A stretch of DNA of 64,000 nucleotides from NCBI RefSeq assembly GCF_001426865.1, contig NZ_LMFO01000023.1:496001-560000 (forward strand), written 5' to 3'. This document shows, piece by piece, positions 35,487 to 44,456 of the stretch. The DNA comes from Paenibacillus sp. Root52 (GTDB taxonomy: Bacteria; Bacillota; Bacilli; Paenibacillales; Paenibacillaceae). How positions within the stretch are numbered: position 1 is the first letter of the stretch; the number at the start of each line of letters is the position of its first letter. The notes beneath the pieces were generated by a model, which made no database searches, was not told where the DNA came from, and saw nothing but the letters and a program-made list of their open reading frames with translations. The position numbers and the translations under genes are program-made.

Positions 35487-35569
35487 TGCGGTCGAGAGGA
35501 CTCGAACCTCCACGGGCATACGCCCACTACCCCCTCAAGATAGCGTGTCTGCCATTCCACCACGACCGC
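35487..35569 (-). tRNA. tRNA-Leu(GAG), copy 1
   Basis: An 83-nt class II tRNA on the minus strand. The acceptor is GCGGTCG/CGACCGC with discriminator A; the anticodon loop is TTGAGGG (anticodon GAG, codons CTC and CTT); it has the long variable arm typical of leucine. CCA is not encoded. It differs from copy 2 (43929-44011) at one base of the variable arm. Confidence 0.97.
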
Positions 35570-36032
35570 ATGTCGTAAATTATCGGCAACAAAATTGATT
35601 ATACCGGGTTTCATTATAAAAGTAAAGCACTTTTTAAATTCAACTGTTTCATACGATAATTCCCCCTCTAACTGCATGAATCGTCATATTTCCACAGCAG
35701 TTGCATATCCTTGAGTTCGACCTATTTTTGTAGTTCCTTTACCCTTAATAAGCTTCAATGAGCAATCCAATGGAATAACCACTAATATTACATTTACTAT
35801 TTCTCTTTCAATGACAAGATTATCACCACACACCCAAAAACATGACTTATTGAGTAATTATATCTAACACATAAGGAGATTAGTGCAAAATTAACAAGAT
35901 TTAATTGACAAAAAGCGGATAATTATGTGATTATATATATCATATAATTCGGACTCAAACTCATAAACAGCACCAAAACGAAATAAAATGTTATATATAA
36001 TAACATTTAACGAACGTAGGAGGCGAAAGATC
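35570..36032 (+). promoter_or_regulatory. Upstream region and promoter of the solo ureF-like gene
   Basis: No gene is supported in the first 330 bases. TTGACA (35905-35910) is followed, 17 bases on, by TGATTATATATA. A TGTGA-7-TATCA sequence at 35926-35942 is one mismatch from the GlnR/TnrA box TGTNAN7TNACA. AGGAGG lies 9 bases before the GTG start at 36033. Confidence 0.45.
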
Positions 36033-36734
36033 GTGAACCGTGGGAATAAGCTGCTCGATTATGTCAAACTGCTTGATTCCTCCATTCAAGTCGGAGGGTT
36101 CACTCATTCATTCGGCATGGATGCACTTATAGCAGAAGGTTCAATCCGTAACGTAGCAGACTTGGAATCATTCATGCGTTGTCAATTACATCCGAGCATT
36201 GTGCGCCTGGAAGGAATGGCGATTAAGGGAATCTACAGCGCAGCGGATCAGAAGGACACATGGCGAACAGCTCTTATTGACAAACTAGTTCACGTCCAGC
36301 GAACCCCTCCAGATCTCAGGGAACACTCCTCCGCTATGGGCAAACGGTTAATCAAGCTCGCTCAAGCCCTCCATCCCTGGATCGACTTCAGAAAACTCGA
36401 GCACACCCTGTCCACCTATAATTCAGTTGGATGCCTATCCACTGTTCACGCCTGGATTAACCACTACCTCGATATCCCCGTCGAGGAGGCAGTTCTCGGT
36501 TATCTCCACTCAGCCTCAAACGCATGCATAACGGAAGCCTCGAAAGCCATCTCCCTCGATCGTCAAAGCATACAGGAACTGCTGGTTCACCTAACCACAG
36601 ACCTGGAGCATGAATGGAATACCATCAGCGCCTCCGTTGCGGATGAACCAGCACAAGCAACAGCGACGTCTATGAAGTCACTATTCCCAAGCTTCCACAT
36701 GCTTGGTGCAGGGTTACATGCATTCAAAGCATAA
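36033..36734 (+). CDS. Stand-alone UreF paralogue
   Basis: A 233-residue UreF-family protein, first of two in the window. It aligns along most of its length with the operon UreF at 40748: 'LLDSSIQVGGFTHSFGMDAL' matches 'LLDSALPIGGFSHSFGLEAY', and 'HVQRTPPDLREHSSAMGKRLIK' matches at the same place. It lacks the conserved C-terminal 'MRHE..ARLF.S' and ends in unrelated text. GTG at 36033 has AGGAGG 9 bases upstream; the ATG at 35988 has none. It is monocistronic with its own terminator. It may be a divergent accessory or regulatory UreF; a redundant one is also possible. Confidence 0.85.
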   Translation: MNRGNKLLDYVKLLDSSIQVGGFTHSFGMDALIAEGSIRNVADLESFMRCQLHPSIVRLEGMAIKGIYSAADQKDTWRTALIDKLVHVQRTPPDLREHSSAMGKRLIKLAQALHPWIDFRKLEHTLSTYNSVGCLSTVHAWINHYLDIPVEEAVLGYLHSASNACITEASKAISLDRQSIQELLVHLTTDLEHEWNTISASVADEPAQATATSMKSLFPSFHMLGAGLHAFKA

Positions 36735-36777
36735 CTGCGTGCCACGAGCCCTCCCGCAACACATACCTCTCCAATTG

Positions 36778-36819
36778 AACAAAAACACGCCACAACTCCT
36801 TTGTTGGCGTGTTTTTGTT
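36778..36819 (+). terminator. Terminator after the solo ureF-like gene
   Basis: A 15-bp perfect stem, AACAAAAACACGCCA and its complement, ends in TTTTTGTTGTT. Confidence 0.85.
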
Positions 36820-36848
36820 GTTATTCATTTATGGATGAATTTGCGAAT

Positions 36849-36925
36849 TTACGTCATTTTAAATCATAAAATACACTTATTTCCGTCTTTTTTTAATTGT
36901 TACATGACGTAATAACGTATATAAT
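36849..36925 (+). promoter_or_regulatory. Promoter with long-range inverted repeat before the XRE gene
   Basis: TTGTTA (36897-36902) and TATAAT (36920-36925) are 17 bases apart. ATGACGTAA (36904-36912) lies in the spacer, and its complement TTACGTCAT at 36849-36857 lies 55 bases upstream. This looks like a paired operator for looping. Confidence 0.5.
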
Positions 36926-37007
36926 GAAATATACAGCGCGCATCTCCCTACATTCTACCCGAAGTAGGAGCGACTGAATACTACTTTTAACCTAGGGGTG
37001 AACCCTT

Positions 37008-37211
37008 TTGAACAAAAAGAAACCCGTGACCCCATTCGGATGGGCCATCAAACGCCGTTTAACCGAACTCCAGATGGATCAGAAGACCTTTTGCGAACAA
37101 CACGACATCCCACCATACCGTCTATCCAACCTAATTCACGGCACACGCAAGGCTACCCGATTCCGGAATCAGGTCGCAGATATTTTACAAATTCCAGACG
37201 ATCTCCGTTAG
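37008..37211 (+). CDS. Small XRE-family DNA-binding protein
   Basis: A 67-residue protein that is almost only a helix-turn-helix: 'WAIKRRLTELQMDQKTFCEQ' then 'IPPYRLSNLIHGTRKATRF' and a closing helix. TTG (37008-37010) follows AGGGGTGA. It is the first gene after the promoter at 36897 and lies 50 bases before the PAS gene, so they are likely co-transcribed. It may bind the paired operator upstream. Confidence 0.82.
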   Translation: MNKKKPVTPFGWAIKRRLTELQMDQKTFCEQHDIPPYRLSNLIHGTRKATRFRNQVADILQIPDDLR

Positions 37212-37261
37212 CAGAGCACCCTGTCTCATTCGCCAACTGACCACAAGGAGGGTTTCGACCA

Positions 37262-37906
37262 ATGCGGTACTTAACAACCGATCTAGAGAAACTATCTTAT
37301 CAATTTATGCGCCACCAACTCATTATCGTAGATAACAACTGGATCATTCGTAGCTGCAACAACGCTTGGCGACAAGGACTTGGCCAAACGCACAACTTTA
37401 CACACTTACCAGCGTTCTTTTATTCCGAATCCGGCACACTGCCTTACCTCAATCTACTAGAGGTATGGACGTCACCTGAGCGAGATCATCAGAGCAATAA
37501 GACCATCCAGCGACTTAAAAAGATTCGAACACCTTTTGACAGCAACCATACATACGACATCGCGATACGCCTCCCCAATTCGAAACAGAGGTGGTTCCGC
37601 TTAGAACTCACTCCCTTGCCAACAACAGAGTCACCATGTAGTTCTGAACTCGCCTTAATCGCCCACACCGATGTCACAGAACAGAAACAAGCCGAGCAGC
37701 AACTTCAACAAGCATTATCTGAGGTACGTACACTACGCGGACTCCTTCCTATATGTGCCGTATGCAAACAAATTAAGGATGAACAGGATACATGGAACTC
37801 CGTCGAGAGTTATCTCAGAAAGCACACCCATGCCGAGTTCACCCATGACATTTGCCCAGATTGCATCCGCAGACTGTACCCACAATATTCCGGTATTCTC
37901 GGGTAG
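37262..37906 (+). CDS. PAS-like protein with a C-terminal double-CxxC domain
   Basis: A 214-residue protein. Residues 1-140 look like a PAS sensor domain ('HQLIIVDNNWIIRSCNNAW' and 'LALIAHTDVTEQKQAEQQ', the usual C-cap). A coiled-coil linker leads to a 50-residue domain, 'LRGLLPICAVCKQIKDEQ' then 'HAEFTHDICPDCIRRLYP', with CxxC pairs at 165-168 and 198-201. This tail is found at the end of many bacterial PAS and receiver proteins, but its role is unknown; metal or heme binding is possible. There is no kinase or DNA-binding domain, so it may act with the XRE protein. Confidence 0.8.
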   Translation: MRYLTTDLEKLSYQFMRHQLIIVDNNWIIRSCNNAWRQGLGQTHNFTHLPAFFYSESGTLPYLNLLEVWTSPERDHQSNKTIQRLKKIRTPFDSNHTYDIAIRLPNSKQRWFRLELTPLPTTESPCSSELALIAHTDVTEQKQAEQQLQQALSEVRTLRGLLPICAVCKQIKDEQDTWNSVESYLRKHTHAEFTHDICPDCIRRLYPQYSGILG

Positions 37907-38205
37907 TGATAGATGAACTCTAACCTGTTAGCGCCGAAGGCTGAATGCCTTCGGACGATTCTATCCCGAAGAGTACGCTTCAACCCCTCAAGCACCCACT
38001 CCTCCCTTATTCTCATCCCCAACCTTCCACCTTTTTCATGTCATATTGTTAATACACCAACCAACCCAAACATCCCAGCCCCTGGTAATGCGGTATTCAA
38101 AGAAGCACCAAACTTAAATGTCAATATACATAACACATCAACCGATTATAACGGATATAAAATGCCAATATTATTCAAATCCCATTGACAACGAACCTAC
38201 CCTGT
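37907..38205 (+). other. Spacer with a hairpin after the PAS gene
   Basis: An 8-bp perfect hairpin, CCGAAGGC/GCCTTCGG (37934-37954), may terminate the XRE-PAS transcript, although its T-tract is poor. The rest is AT-rich spacer with no supported gene. Confidence 0.5.
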
Positions 38206-38222
38206 GTGAGTATATTTAACAT
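38206..38222 (+). promoter_or_regulatory. Perfect GlnR/TnrA box upstream of urease
   Basis: TGTGAGTATATTTAACA fits the consensus TGTNAN7TNACA without mismatch, about 85 bases before ureA. TTGACA (38186-38191) lies just upstream. GlnR/TnrA control would switch urease on or off with nitrogen supply, as in Bacillus. Confidence 0.7.
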
Positions 38223-38305
38223 AATATTCTATATCAGATGAACCTTCTTTCGTTCGTCTTCAAAAGAGATCAAGACTGACTTCATATGGGAAAGGTCGGA
38301 TTACA

Positions 38306-38608
38306 TTGCACTGGACTGAGCAGGAAAAAGAAAAACTCCTGGTTACCGTAGCCGCCAACCTCGCCCGAGAACGCAAAGGCCGAGGACTTAAGTTAAATGT
38401 TCCCGAAGCTATCGCCCTACTGACCTCTGAACTCATGGAGCGCGCGCGTGACGGAATGAGTGTTGCAGAATTAATGCGATACGGGGGTACCCTTTTGAAA
38501 CGTGAGGACTGCATGGAAGGTGTACCCGATATGATTCCCGAGGTACAGGTAGAAGCTACTTTTCCCGATGGCACAAAGCTCGTTACCGTACACGAGCCCA
38601 TACGCTAA
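38306..38608 (+). CDS. ureA: Urease gamma subunit
   Basis: A 100-residue subunit of the nickel urease that hydrolyses urea to ammonia and carbamate. '[20 protein letters not shown]' and '[20 protein letters not shown]' are classic, as is '[20 protein letters not shown]'. The start is TTG at 38306, giving the family's usual 'MHxT' N-terminus, although the ribosome site is weak. First gene of ureABCFGD. Confidence 0.95.
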   Translation: MHWTEQEKEKLLVTVAANLARERKGRGLKLNVPEAIALLTSELMERARDGMSVAELMRYGGTLLKREDCMEGVPDMIPEVQVEATFPDGTKLVTVHEPIR

Positions 38609-38626
38609 GAAAGGCAGGAGAACGTC

Positions 38627-39013
38627 ATGATCCCTGGTGAATATCGTTTGAAGCAGGACGAAATCATCTGTCACCCCAATCGCCCAACAGTGCGATTACT
38701 TGTCTTGAACCGCGGGGATCGTCCCGTACAAGTCGGTTCCCACGTGCATTTCTACGAGGTTAATGCCGCATTGGAATTCGATCGCATAACGGCTTATGGA
38801 CATCGCCTCCATATCCCAGCAGGTACTGCTGTTCGGTTTGAGCCTGGTGAAGAGAAACCCATCGAGCTTACGACATTTGGCGGCAAACGACAAATCTATG
38901 GTTTTAACGGTTTAACCGAAGGTGCCATAGACCACCCTCCCGACTCTCAGAAGCTAGACACGTTCTTGAACACTTTCGCCCCACTGAAGCAGGATGGGAG
39001 TGATTCTGCATGA
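38627..39013 (+). CDS. ureB: Urease beta subunit
   Basis: A 128-residue subunit. '[19 protein letters not shown]' begins it and '[20 protein letters not shown]' and '[18 protein letters not shown]' are family hallmarks. It begins 18 bases after ureA, and its last four bases overlap ureC. Separate gamma and beta genes are usual in bacteria outside Helicobacter. Confidence 0.95.
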   Translation: MIPGEYRLKQDEIICHPNRPTVRLLVLNRGDRPVQVGSHVHFYEVNAALEFDRITAYGHRLHIPAGTAVRFEPGEEKPIELTTFGGKRQIYGFNGLTEGAIDHPPDSQKLDTFLNTFAPLKQDGSDSA

Positions 39014-40728
39014 AATCAATGAGCCGCGAGCAATACGCCTCTATGTTCGGACCTACCACCGGCGATGCTGTTCGACTAGCAGACACAGAACTTTGGGCTG
39101 AGATCGAACACGATTATGCCATCTACGGAGACGAGAGCAAGTTCGGCGGTGGCAAAGTCATCCGCGACGGCATGGGTCAATCCGCATCTGCCCTTCGTAG
39201 TGATGGCACCCCTGATACTGTAATCACCAACGCAATCATCATTGATCATTGGGGGATCGTCAAAGCCGATATCGGCATCCGCGATGGACTCATCTGCGCC
39301 ATAGGAAAATCCGGCAACCCCGATACGATGGACGGTGTCGATCCCTCACTCATTATAGGCGCTTCCACGGAAATCATTGCTGGCGAAGGAATGATCGTAA
39401 CTACAGGCGGGATCGATACCCATATTCATTTTATCTGTCCACAACAGATTCAGACGGCATTATCTTCTGGTGTTACCACCATGATTGGCGGCGGCACAGG
39501 GCCTGCCACAGGAACAAAAGCAACAACTTGCACACCAGGAGCTTGGCACATCCATCGCATGCTGGAATCAGCAGAAGCCTTCCCTATGAATATTGGCTTT
39601 CTCGGTAAAGGAAATAGCTCCACTACAGCCCCTTTAATTGAACAGATTCAAGCAGGGGTCATCGGACTCAAGCTCCATGAAGATTGGGGTACAACCCCAA
39701 GTGCAATCGATGCCTGTCTGACTGCTGCTGACGAGCATGATGTGCAGGTAGCCATCCATACTGATACCTTGAACGAAACCGGATTCTTGGAGAACACACT
39801 CGCAGCCATTAACGGTCGTACCATACACACCTACCACACAGAAGGCGCAGGCGGCGGCCACGCACCCGACATTATTCGAGCAGCCGGTGAATCCTATGTC
39901 ATCCCTTCTTCCACTAACCCCACCAGACCTTACACACGAAATACAGTAGAAGAGCATTTGGATATGCTGATGGTCTGCCATCATTTAGACCCGTCTATCC
40001 CTGAGGATGTTGCTTTTGCAGATTCTCGAATCCGACCCGAGACGATCGCCGCTGAAGATATTTTGCATGATCTTGGTGTATTCAGCATCATCAGTTCCGA
40101 CTCCCAGGCTATGGGACGCGTTGGAGAAGTCATCATACGAACATGGCAAACGGCAGACAAAATGAAAAAGCAACGTGGCAAACTGGACATCAATCCAAAT
40201 TCACCAGCTGATAACGATCGCATCAAGCGGTATATCGCCAAGTACACGATTAATCCAGCTATCACTCACGGAATCAGCCATCTCGTCGGCTCCGTCGAAG
40301 TTGGTAAACTCGCCGATCTCACACTCTGGAATCCCGCCTATTTCGGCGTCAAACCCGAGATGGTAATCAAGGGAGGTATGATCACTTTTGCCCAGATGGG
40401 TGATCCCAACGCTTCAATCCCAACACCTCAACCCGTGTTTGGCAGACCCATGTTCGGCGCTTATGGCAGCGCATTGCCCAAAGGCTCCATCACTTTCGTT
40501 TCCCAAGCTGCGGCAGATACCGGCATCAAAGAAAAACTCGGGCTTCACAAACGTGTCGAGCCTGTGAAGGGCTGCCGTACAGTAAATAAGAAAGACATGA
40601 TTCACAACGATGTGACTCCCATCATTGAAGTAGATCCCGAAACGTATGAGGTGCGCGCCGACGGTATACTCCTTACGTGTGAACCCGCAGACGAATTACC
40701 TATGGCTCAGCGTTATTTCATGTTTTGA
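39010..40728 (+). CDS. ureC: Urease alpha (catalytic) subunit
   Basis: A 572-residue amidohydrolase with two nickel ions. Nickel ligands are visible: His138 and His140 ('GIDTHIHF'), the carbamylated Lys221 ('GLKLHEDWG'), His250, His276 ('[12 protein letters not shown]') and Asp364 ('[10 protein letters not shown]'). The flap 'MVCHHLD' holds Cys323 and His324, the catalytic histidine. It overlaps ureB by 4 bases. Every residue I looked for is present, so the enzyme should be active if it is matured. Confidence 0.97.
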   Translation: MKSMSREQYASMFGPTTGDAVRLADTELWAEIEHDYAIYGDESKFGGGKVIRDGMGQSASALRSDGTPDTVITNAIIIDHWGIVKADIGIRDGLICAIGKSGNPDTMDGVDPSLIIGASTEIIAGEGMIVTTGGIDTHIHFICPQQIQTALSSGVTTMIGGGTGPATGTKATTCTPGAWHIHRMLESAEAFPMNIGFLGKGNSSTTAPLIEQIQAGVIGLKLHEDWGTTPSAIDACLTAADEHDVQVAIHTDTLNETGFLENTLAAINGRTIHTYHTEGAGGGHAPDIIRAAGESYVIPSSTNPTRPYTRNTVEEHLDMLMVCHHLDPSIPEDVAFADSRIRPETIAAEDILHDLGVFSIISSDSQAMGRVGEVIIRTWQTADKMKKQRGKLDINPNSPADNDRIKRYIAKYTINPAITHGISHLVGSVEVGKLADLTLWNPAYFGVKPEMVIKGGMITFAQMGDPNASIPTPQPVFGRPMFGAYGSALPKGSITFVSQAAADTGIKEKLGLHKRVEPVKGCRTVNKKDMIHNDVTPIIEVDPETYEVRADGILLTCEPADELPMAQRYFMF

Positions 40729-40747
40729 CAAAGGGGTGGAGCTTCTC

Positions 40748-41443
40748 ATGATGCATAGTGGCACGAAGCTACTTCGTTACGTTCAACTCTTGGACTCTGC
40801 TCTGCCTATCGGCGGATTCTCACATTCATTCGGCTTGGAGGCATACACTCATGATGGCACCGTGCGAACAACGAGCGAACTCGAAGCATTCATTCGTAGC
40901 CAACTCCATGCTAACCTTGTTCGCCTCGACGGGCTTGCGATCAAGGGTGTTTACGAGGCAATGGATCAGGAGAACGCAGCCCTTCTCGCCCTCTATGACA
41001 AGCAGGTTCACGCCCAGCGCACACCACGCGAACTCAGGGAAAGCGGACATAAAATGGGTAAGCGACTTCTGAAATTAGCACGCTCACTCTATCCACGGAT
41101 GGACTTTTCCCTTATCGACATCGCTATCCATGAGCATGGTGCCTTTTGCGGGATCACAACCATTCACGGTTACATTAATCACAGGTTGGATATCGGATTG
41201 GACGAAGCCGTCATCGGACATCTCTACACTTCCGTCAACGCCTATGTGAACAGCGCATTACGCCTTCTGCCCATCGGGCAGACCGAAGCTCAAATGCTCA
41301 TCCATACACTATTAGACGTCATTGAACTTGAATGGAACCAAGTGCGCGGCGACGATCCAGATGACATACATAGTTTCGGGATCGCGCAAGAAATCTACGC
41401 CATGCGTCATGAAAGTTTACCCGCGCGTCTGTTTATGTCCTGA
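40748..41443 (+). CDS. ureF: Urease accessory protein UreF
   Basis: A 231-residue chaperone that bridges UreD-urease and the UreG GTPase. 'LLDSALPIGGFSHSFGLEAY' opens it, and it ends with the conserved 'MRHESLPARLFMS'. The ATG at 40748 (or the next ATG) follows GGGGTGGAG. This is the canonical UreF; the shorter-tailed relative is at 36033. No ureE lies between ureC and ureF. Confidence 0.94.
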   Translation: MMHSGTKLLRYVQLLDSALPIGGFSHSFGLEAYTHDGTVRTTSELEAFIRSQLHANLVRLDGLAIKGVYEAMDQENAALLALYDKQVHAQRTPRELRESGHKMGKRLLKLARSLYPRMDFSLIDIAIHEHGAFCGITTIHGYINHRLDIGLDEAVIGHLYTSVNAYVNSALRLLPIGQTEAQMLIHTLLDVIELEWNQVRGDDPDDIHSFGIAQEIYAMRHESLPARLFMS

Positions 41444-41499
41444 TTTCAAAGGCATTCAAAGACTTTCATTATTGAAAGAAAAACGAAGGAGGAATTGTT

Positions 41500-42213
41500 A
41501 TGTGCGGAGGAGCAGATCATACACATCACCCAGAATGGGAACGCAAAACGTTTGACCGGAGTCGTCCGATGAGGATTGGAATCGGAGGCCCCGTAGGTTC
41601 AGGCAAAACCGCATTAGTGGAGAAGTTATCCAAGGCACTGCGTACCCGTTATAGTCTCGCAGTGATTACGAATGATATTTACACCAAAGAGGATGCTGAG
41701 ATCCTACTACGCCAAAACGCACTCGCACCCGAACGTATTATCGGTGTCGAAACAGGCGGCTGCCCTCACACCGCCATCCGCGAGGATGCTTCCATGAATT
41801 TCGAAGCCGTTGACGAATTAATTGAACGTTTCCCTGACCTGCAACTCATCTTTATCGAAAGCGGCGGGGATAATCTATCCGCGGCGTTCAGCCCTGAACT
41901 AGCAGATGTTTTCATCTATATTATTGACGTTGCTCAAGGGGAGAAATTACCTCGTAAAGGAGGACCCGGAATTACACGTTCCGATCTACTGCTCATCAAC
42001 AAGACCGATCTCGCGCCTTATGTCGGCGCAAGCTTACAAGTCATGCAGGAAGATACTGAGCGAGTACGTGAAGGACGTCCTTATGTCATGTCTAATCTAA
42101 TGAGTGGCGAAGGTGTCTCCGAGATCGTTCATTGGCTTGAACATCAATATATGGATGACGATGCCGCTGCGCATCCACATACACATGGCCACGGTTCCGC
42201 CCACACCCATTAA
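41500..42213 (+). CDS. ureG: Urease accessory GTPase UreG with His-rich tail
   Basis: A 237-residue GTPase that delivers nickel to urease. It has the P-loop '[10 protein letters not shown]' (29-38), the metal-binding Cys-Pro-His at 88-90 ('[14 protein letters not shown]'), 'FIESGGDNL' and '[10 protein letters not shown]'. The N-terminal 23 residues include Cys and four His, and the tail holds six His in 13 residues ('[13 protein letters not shown]'). A nickel store in UreG would fit the absence of UreE. AAGGAGG lies upstream of the ATG. Confidence 0.96.
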   Translation: MCGGADHTHHPEWERKTFDRSRPMRIGIGGPVGSGKTALVEKLSKALRTRYSLAVITNDIYTKEDAEILLRQNALAPERIIGVETGGCPHTAIREDASMNFEAVDELIERFPDLQLIFIESGGDNLSAAFSPELADVFIYIIDVAQGEKLPRKGGPGITRSDLLLINKTDLAPYVGASLQVMQEDTERVREGRPYVMSNLMSGEGVSEIVHWLEHQYMDDDAAAHPHTHGHGSAHTH

Positions 42214-42274
42214 GCCTAATTCCTCACGATCAAAAGGTACAATCGAATCGGACATTCATATTGAAGGAGCCGTG

Positions 42275-43090
42275 ATGCGCCGCAGCGAGCTACAGGCAAC
42301 TTTCGCCCTTCAAGGCGGGCGCACCGTCATGACAGATCGATATTACAGCGCCCCTCTTCGATTCAGCCGTTCCTTTCGTTCACCCGGCGACAGAGATGGA
42401 CTTTACATTTATACCTCCGATGTCTCGCCAGGCGTCCTGAATGGAGATCATTATCATTCCAACTGGCATTTAGGCCAAGACACTCACGTGATGCTGAGTA
42501 GTACGTCAGCCACTCGCCTTCACCCAACACCATCTCTCCCCTCTTCAATCCACCATCACTTCCGGTTGGAGCAAGGAGCGGTTCTGGAGTATTTTCCCGA
42601 ATGCGTTATCCCGTTCAAAGGTAGTTCTTCCTCACTTCACGCCTCCTTTGAACTAGAGGCACATTGTATACTTGCCTATGCGGATATCTGGTCAGCGGGA
42701 CGCATTCACCGGGGAGAGGCTTTTCAATTCAATACGTATCGCAGTTTAACGGAAATTTGGCAAGGGCAACAACTTGCAGTCTGGGATCGATTCGGATTAG
42801 AACCAACATTCAACGACCCTAGACAATCTGCCGCCTTACTTCACTACACTCATACCGCAGCATTGTGGATGATCGCCCCCAATCTCGGGGCAACACAGTT
42901 AGAGCTCATACGTTCAGCCCTCCCCCCAGATGGACGCATGCTGGCTGGAGCCAGTCTACTGGCCGCCGGTGGGATCAGCGTCCGTATACTCGGCACCGCA
43001 GCTTGGGAGCTCCAAGAACAATGCCTGCACATCTGGAATACCATTCGCCCCCAACTACTTGGTAGCGGAGCTTTAACATTCCGTAAATGA
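42275..43090 (+). CDS. ureD: Urease accessory protein UreD (UreH)
   Basis: A 271-residue scaffold that carries apo-urease and UreF-UreG. 'ELQATFALQGGRTVMTDRYY' is the family opening, and 'PFKGSSSSLHASFEL' and 'GRIHRGEAFQFNTYRS' are typical. I start at the ATG at 42275, right after GAAGGAG. The frame is open back to 42104 inside ureG, without a ribosome site. The gene is last in the urease operon, after ureG. Confidence 0.9.
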   Translation: MRRSELQATFALQGGRTVMTDRYYSAPLRFSRSFRSPGDRDGLYIYTSDVSPGVLNGDHYHSNWHLGQDTHVMLSSTSATRLHPTPSLPSSIHHHFRLEQGAVLEYFPECVIPFKGSSSSLHASFELEAHCILAYADIWSAGRIHRGEAFQFNTYRSLTEIWQGQQLAVWDRFGLEPTFNDPRQSAALLHYTHTAALWMIAPNLGATQLELIRSALPPDGRMLAGASLLAAGGISVRILGTAAWELQEQCLHIWNTIRPQLLGSGALTFRK

Positions 43091-43110
43091 ATATACGATC
43101 TACAACTTCT

Positions 43111-43174
43111 TATGAGAAACAACAAAAAAAACTTGAGTACCCGCATAACAACGGGTATTCAAGAGTTTCTCATA
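43111..43174 (+). terminator. Hairpin after the urease operon
   Basis: TATGAGAAAC/GTTTCTCATA outer arms and an inner CTTGAGTACCCG/CGGGTATTCAAG stem with one mismatch. There is no good T-tract, but the stem is long. It faces the converging XRE gene. Confidence 0.6.
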
Positions 43175-43324
43175 GGTAAAAGCTATATAACGAACAAAAT
43201 AACTTACACTGGCCACCCCGATGACAGAACAACCTTAACGTCCGCTATTCCCTCCAGTTCTTCTGAACCCTCTTCTTCAAAGGGAAAAACCTGAGGATAA
43301 CCACAGACTAAATAAGTACTCAAG

Positions 43325-43741
43325 CTAGAGCGATTCATCCTCTTCCGTCTTGCGCTCTTTCTCATAACGGAATTCCTGAGTATTTCGACTCTCCTTCGAT
43401 TTACGGTAGCGGGTAAACTCAATATATTCACTAATAAAAGACTGCTCTTCAGTCGATAATTCACTCTCTTGGCAATTCAATTGCCGCAACACGTCAAAAA
43501 AATAATCCTCTCGTTTTTCCCGTACCATCGCTTCCTTCGACGGACGACCAATCATGAGCCAGTCCAGACTCACATCAAAAAACGCAGCGATCTCAATCAG
43601 TTTATTCGTACTCGGCGTGGACTTCCCACGTTTCCAATCACCCAAATTACCTGTACTAATCTTCAGTTGTTGACAGAAAGCCTTCTTCGTCATTCCTCGT
43701 TCAGCAATCAGGTGTTCAATTCGCTCATATATTGACTGCAT
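43325..43741 (-). CDS. XRE-family transcriptional regulator
   Basis: A 138-residue protein with an N-terminal Cro/C1-type helix-turn-helix ('RIEHLIAERGMTKKAFCQQ', 'ISTGNLGDWKRGKSTPSTNK', 'LIEIAAFFDVSLDWLM') and a charged C-terminal tail rich in Glu, Arg and Lys. The start is ATG with AGGCGG-type purines upstream. It lies between the urease operon and the tRNA cluster, at the right edge of the region flanked by tRNA-Leu copies. Confidence 0.88.
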   Translation of the reverse strand: MQSIYERIEHLIAERGMTKKAFCQQLKISTGNLGDWKRGKSTPSTNKLIEIAAFFDVSLDWLMIGRPSKEAMVREKREDYFFDVLRQLNCQESELSTEEQSFISEYIEFTRYRKSKESRNTQEFRYEKERKTEEDESL

Positions 43742-43928
43742 ACAGGACCGCCTTCCAACGATAATAATCTTCTTATCCTAATGAATCACGGACAACACAA
43801 TATACATAATTATACCACAACCTCCATGAATCCTCAGCCACTAATCCTACGATAAATCCGTACACTGGATTTTAGACAAAAATAGACCCCCATGGATAAC
43901 CATGAGAGTCTATTTCATAATACTGTGA

Positions 43929-44011
43929 TGCGGTCGAGAGGACTCGAACCTCCACGGGCGTACGCCCACTACCCCCTCAAGATAGCGTGTCTGCCATTCC
44001 ACCACGACCGC
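43929..44011 (-). tRNA. tRNA-Leu(GAG), copy 2
   Basis: An 83-nt leucine tRNA identical to 35487-35569 except for one base in the variable arm (G for A on the + strand). Anticodon loop TTGAGGG. It is in a cluster with tRNA-Lys and tRNA-Glu. Confidence 0.97.
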
Positions 44012-44028
44012 ATATTCAATTGTAAAAA

Positions 44029-44104
44029 TGGTGAGCCATGAAGGGCTCGAACCTTCGACACCCTGATTAAAAGTCAGGTGCTCTACCAACTGAGCTAATG
44101 GCTC
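44029..44104 (-). tRNA. tRNA-Lys(TTT)
   Basis: 76 nt including an encoded CCA. Acceptor GAGCCAT/ATGGCTC, anticodon loop CTTTTAA, T-arm GGTTCGAGCC. Confidence 0.97.
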
Positions 44105-44196
44105 TTGCTGTAACTTCACCCTGATGTGCCATGATCATCTCTTACGTAGAACAATGACTTGCGAGGTTTCCTTCGATTAAAAAGGTGGTGAAGATA

Positions 44197-44268
44197 TGAC
44201 CCGTAGGGGATTCGAACCCCTGTTACCTCCGTGAAAGGGAGGTGTCTTAACCCCTTGACCAACGGGCC
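44197..44268 (-). tRNA. tRNA-Glu(TTC)
   Basis: 72 nt without encoded CCA. Acceptor GGCCCGT/ACGGGTC, anticodon loop CTTTCAC, T-loop TTCGAAT. Confidence 0.97.
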
Positions 44269-44456
44269 TTAATAACAAGTTGTCTTTCTTGGCGACAAGA
44301 ATGAGTATACCACGATCATTCGAAGTAGTGCAACACTTTTTTTAAGAGAAGTTTTCAGTAACTAAGAATATCAACAAGGAGCCTTTCAGAGATATGTCAT
44401 TAGAATCGGATGTATATGTAAAAGATACGTCAAATTACTTACAAAAACTGATATTC

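Noticed and set aside
35375-35677. A - strand ORF with 'VVEWQTRYLEGVVG', and its twin at 43910-44119
   Set aside because: The text comes from the tRNA-Leu genes themselves (the same peptide at both copies), with no ribosome site.
38186-38216. TTGACA with TATATT as the urease promoter
   Set aside because: The spacing is 20 bases, too long for a standard promoter; only the GlnR/TnrA box is reported with confidence.
42104-42274. N-terminal extension of UreD inside ureG
   Set aside because: The text is derived from the out-of-frame His-rich tail of ureG, and a good ribosome site lies before 42275.
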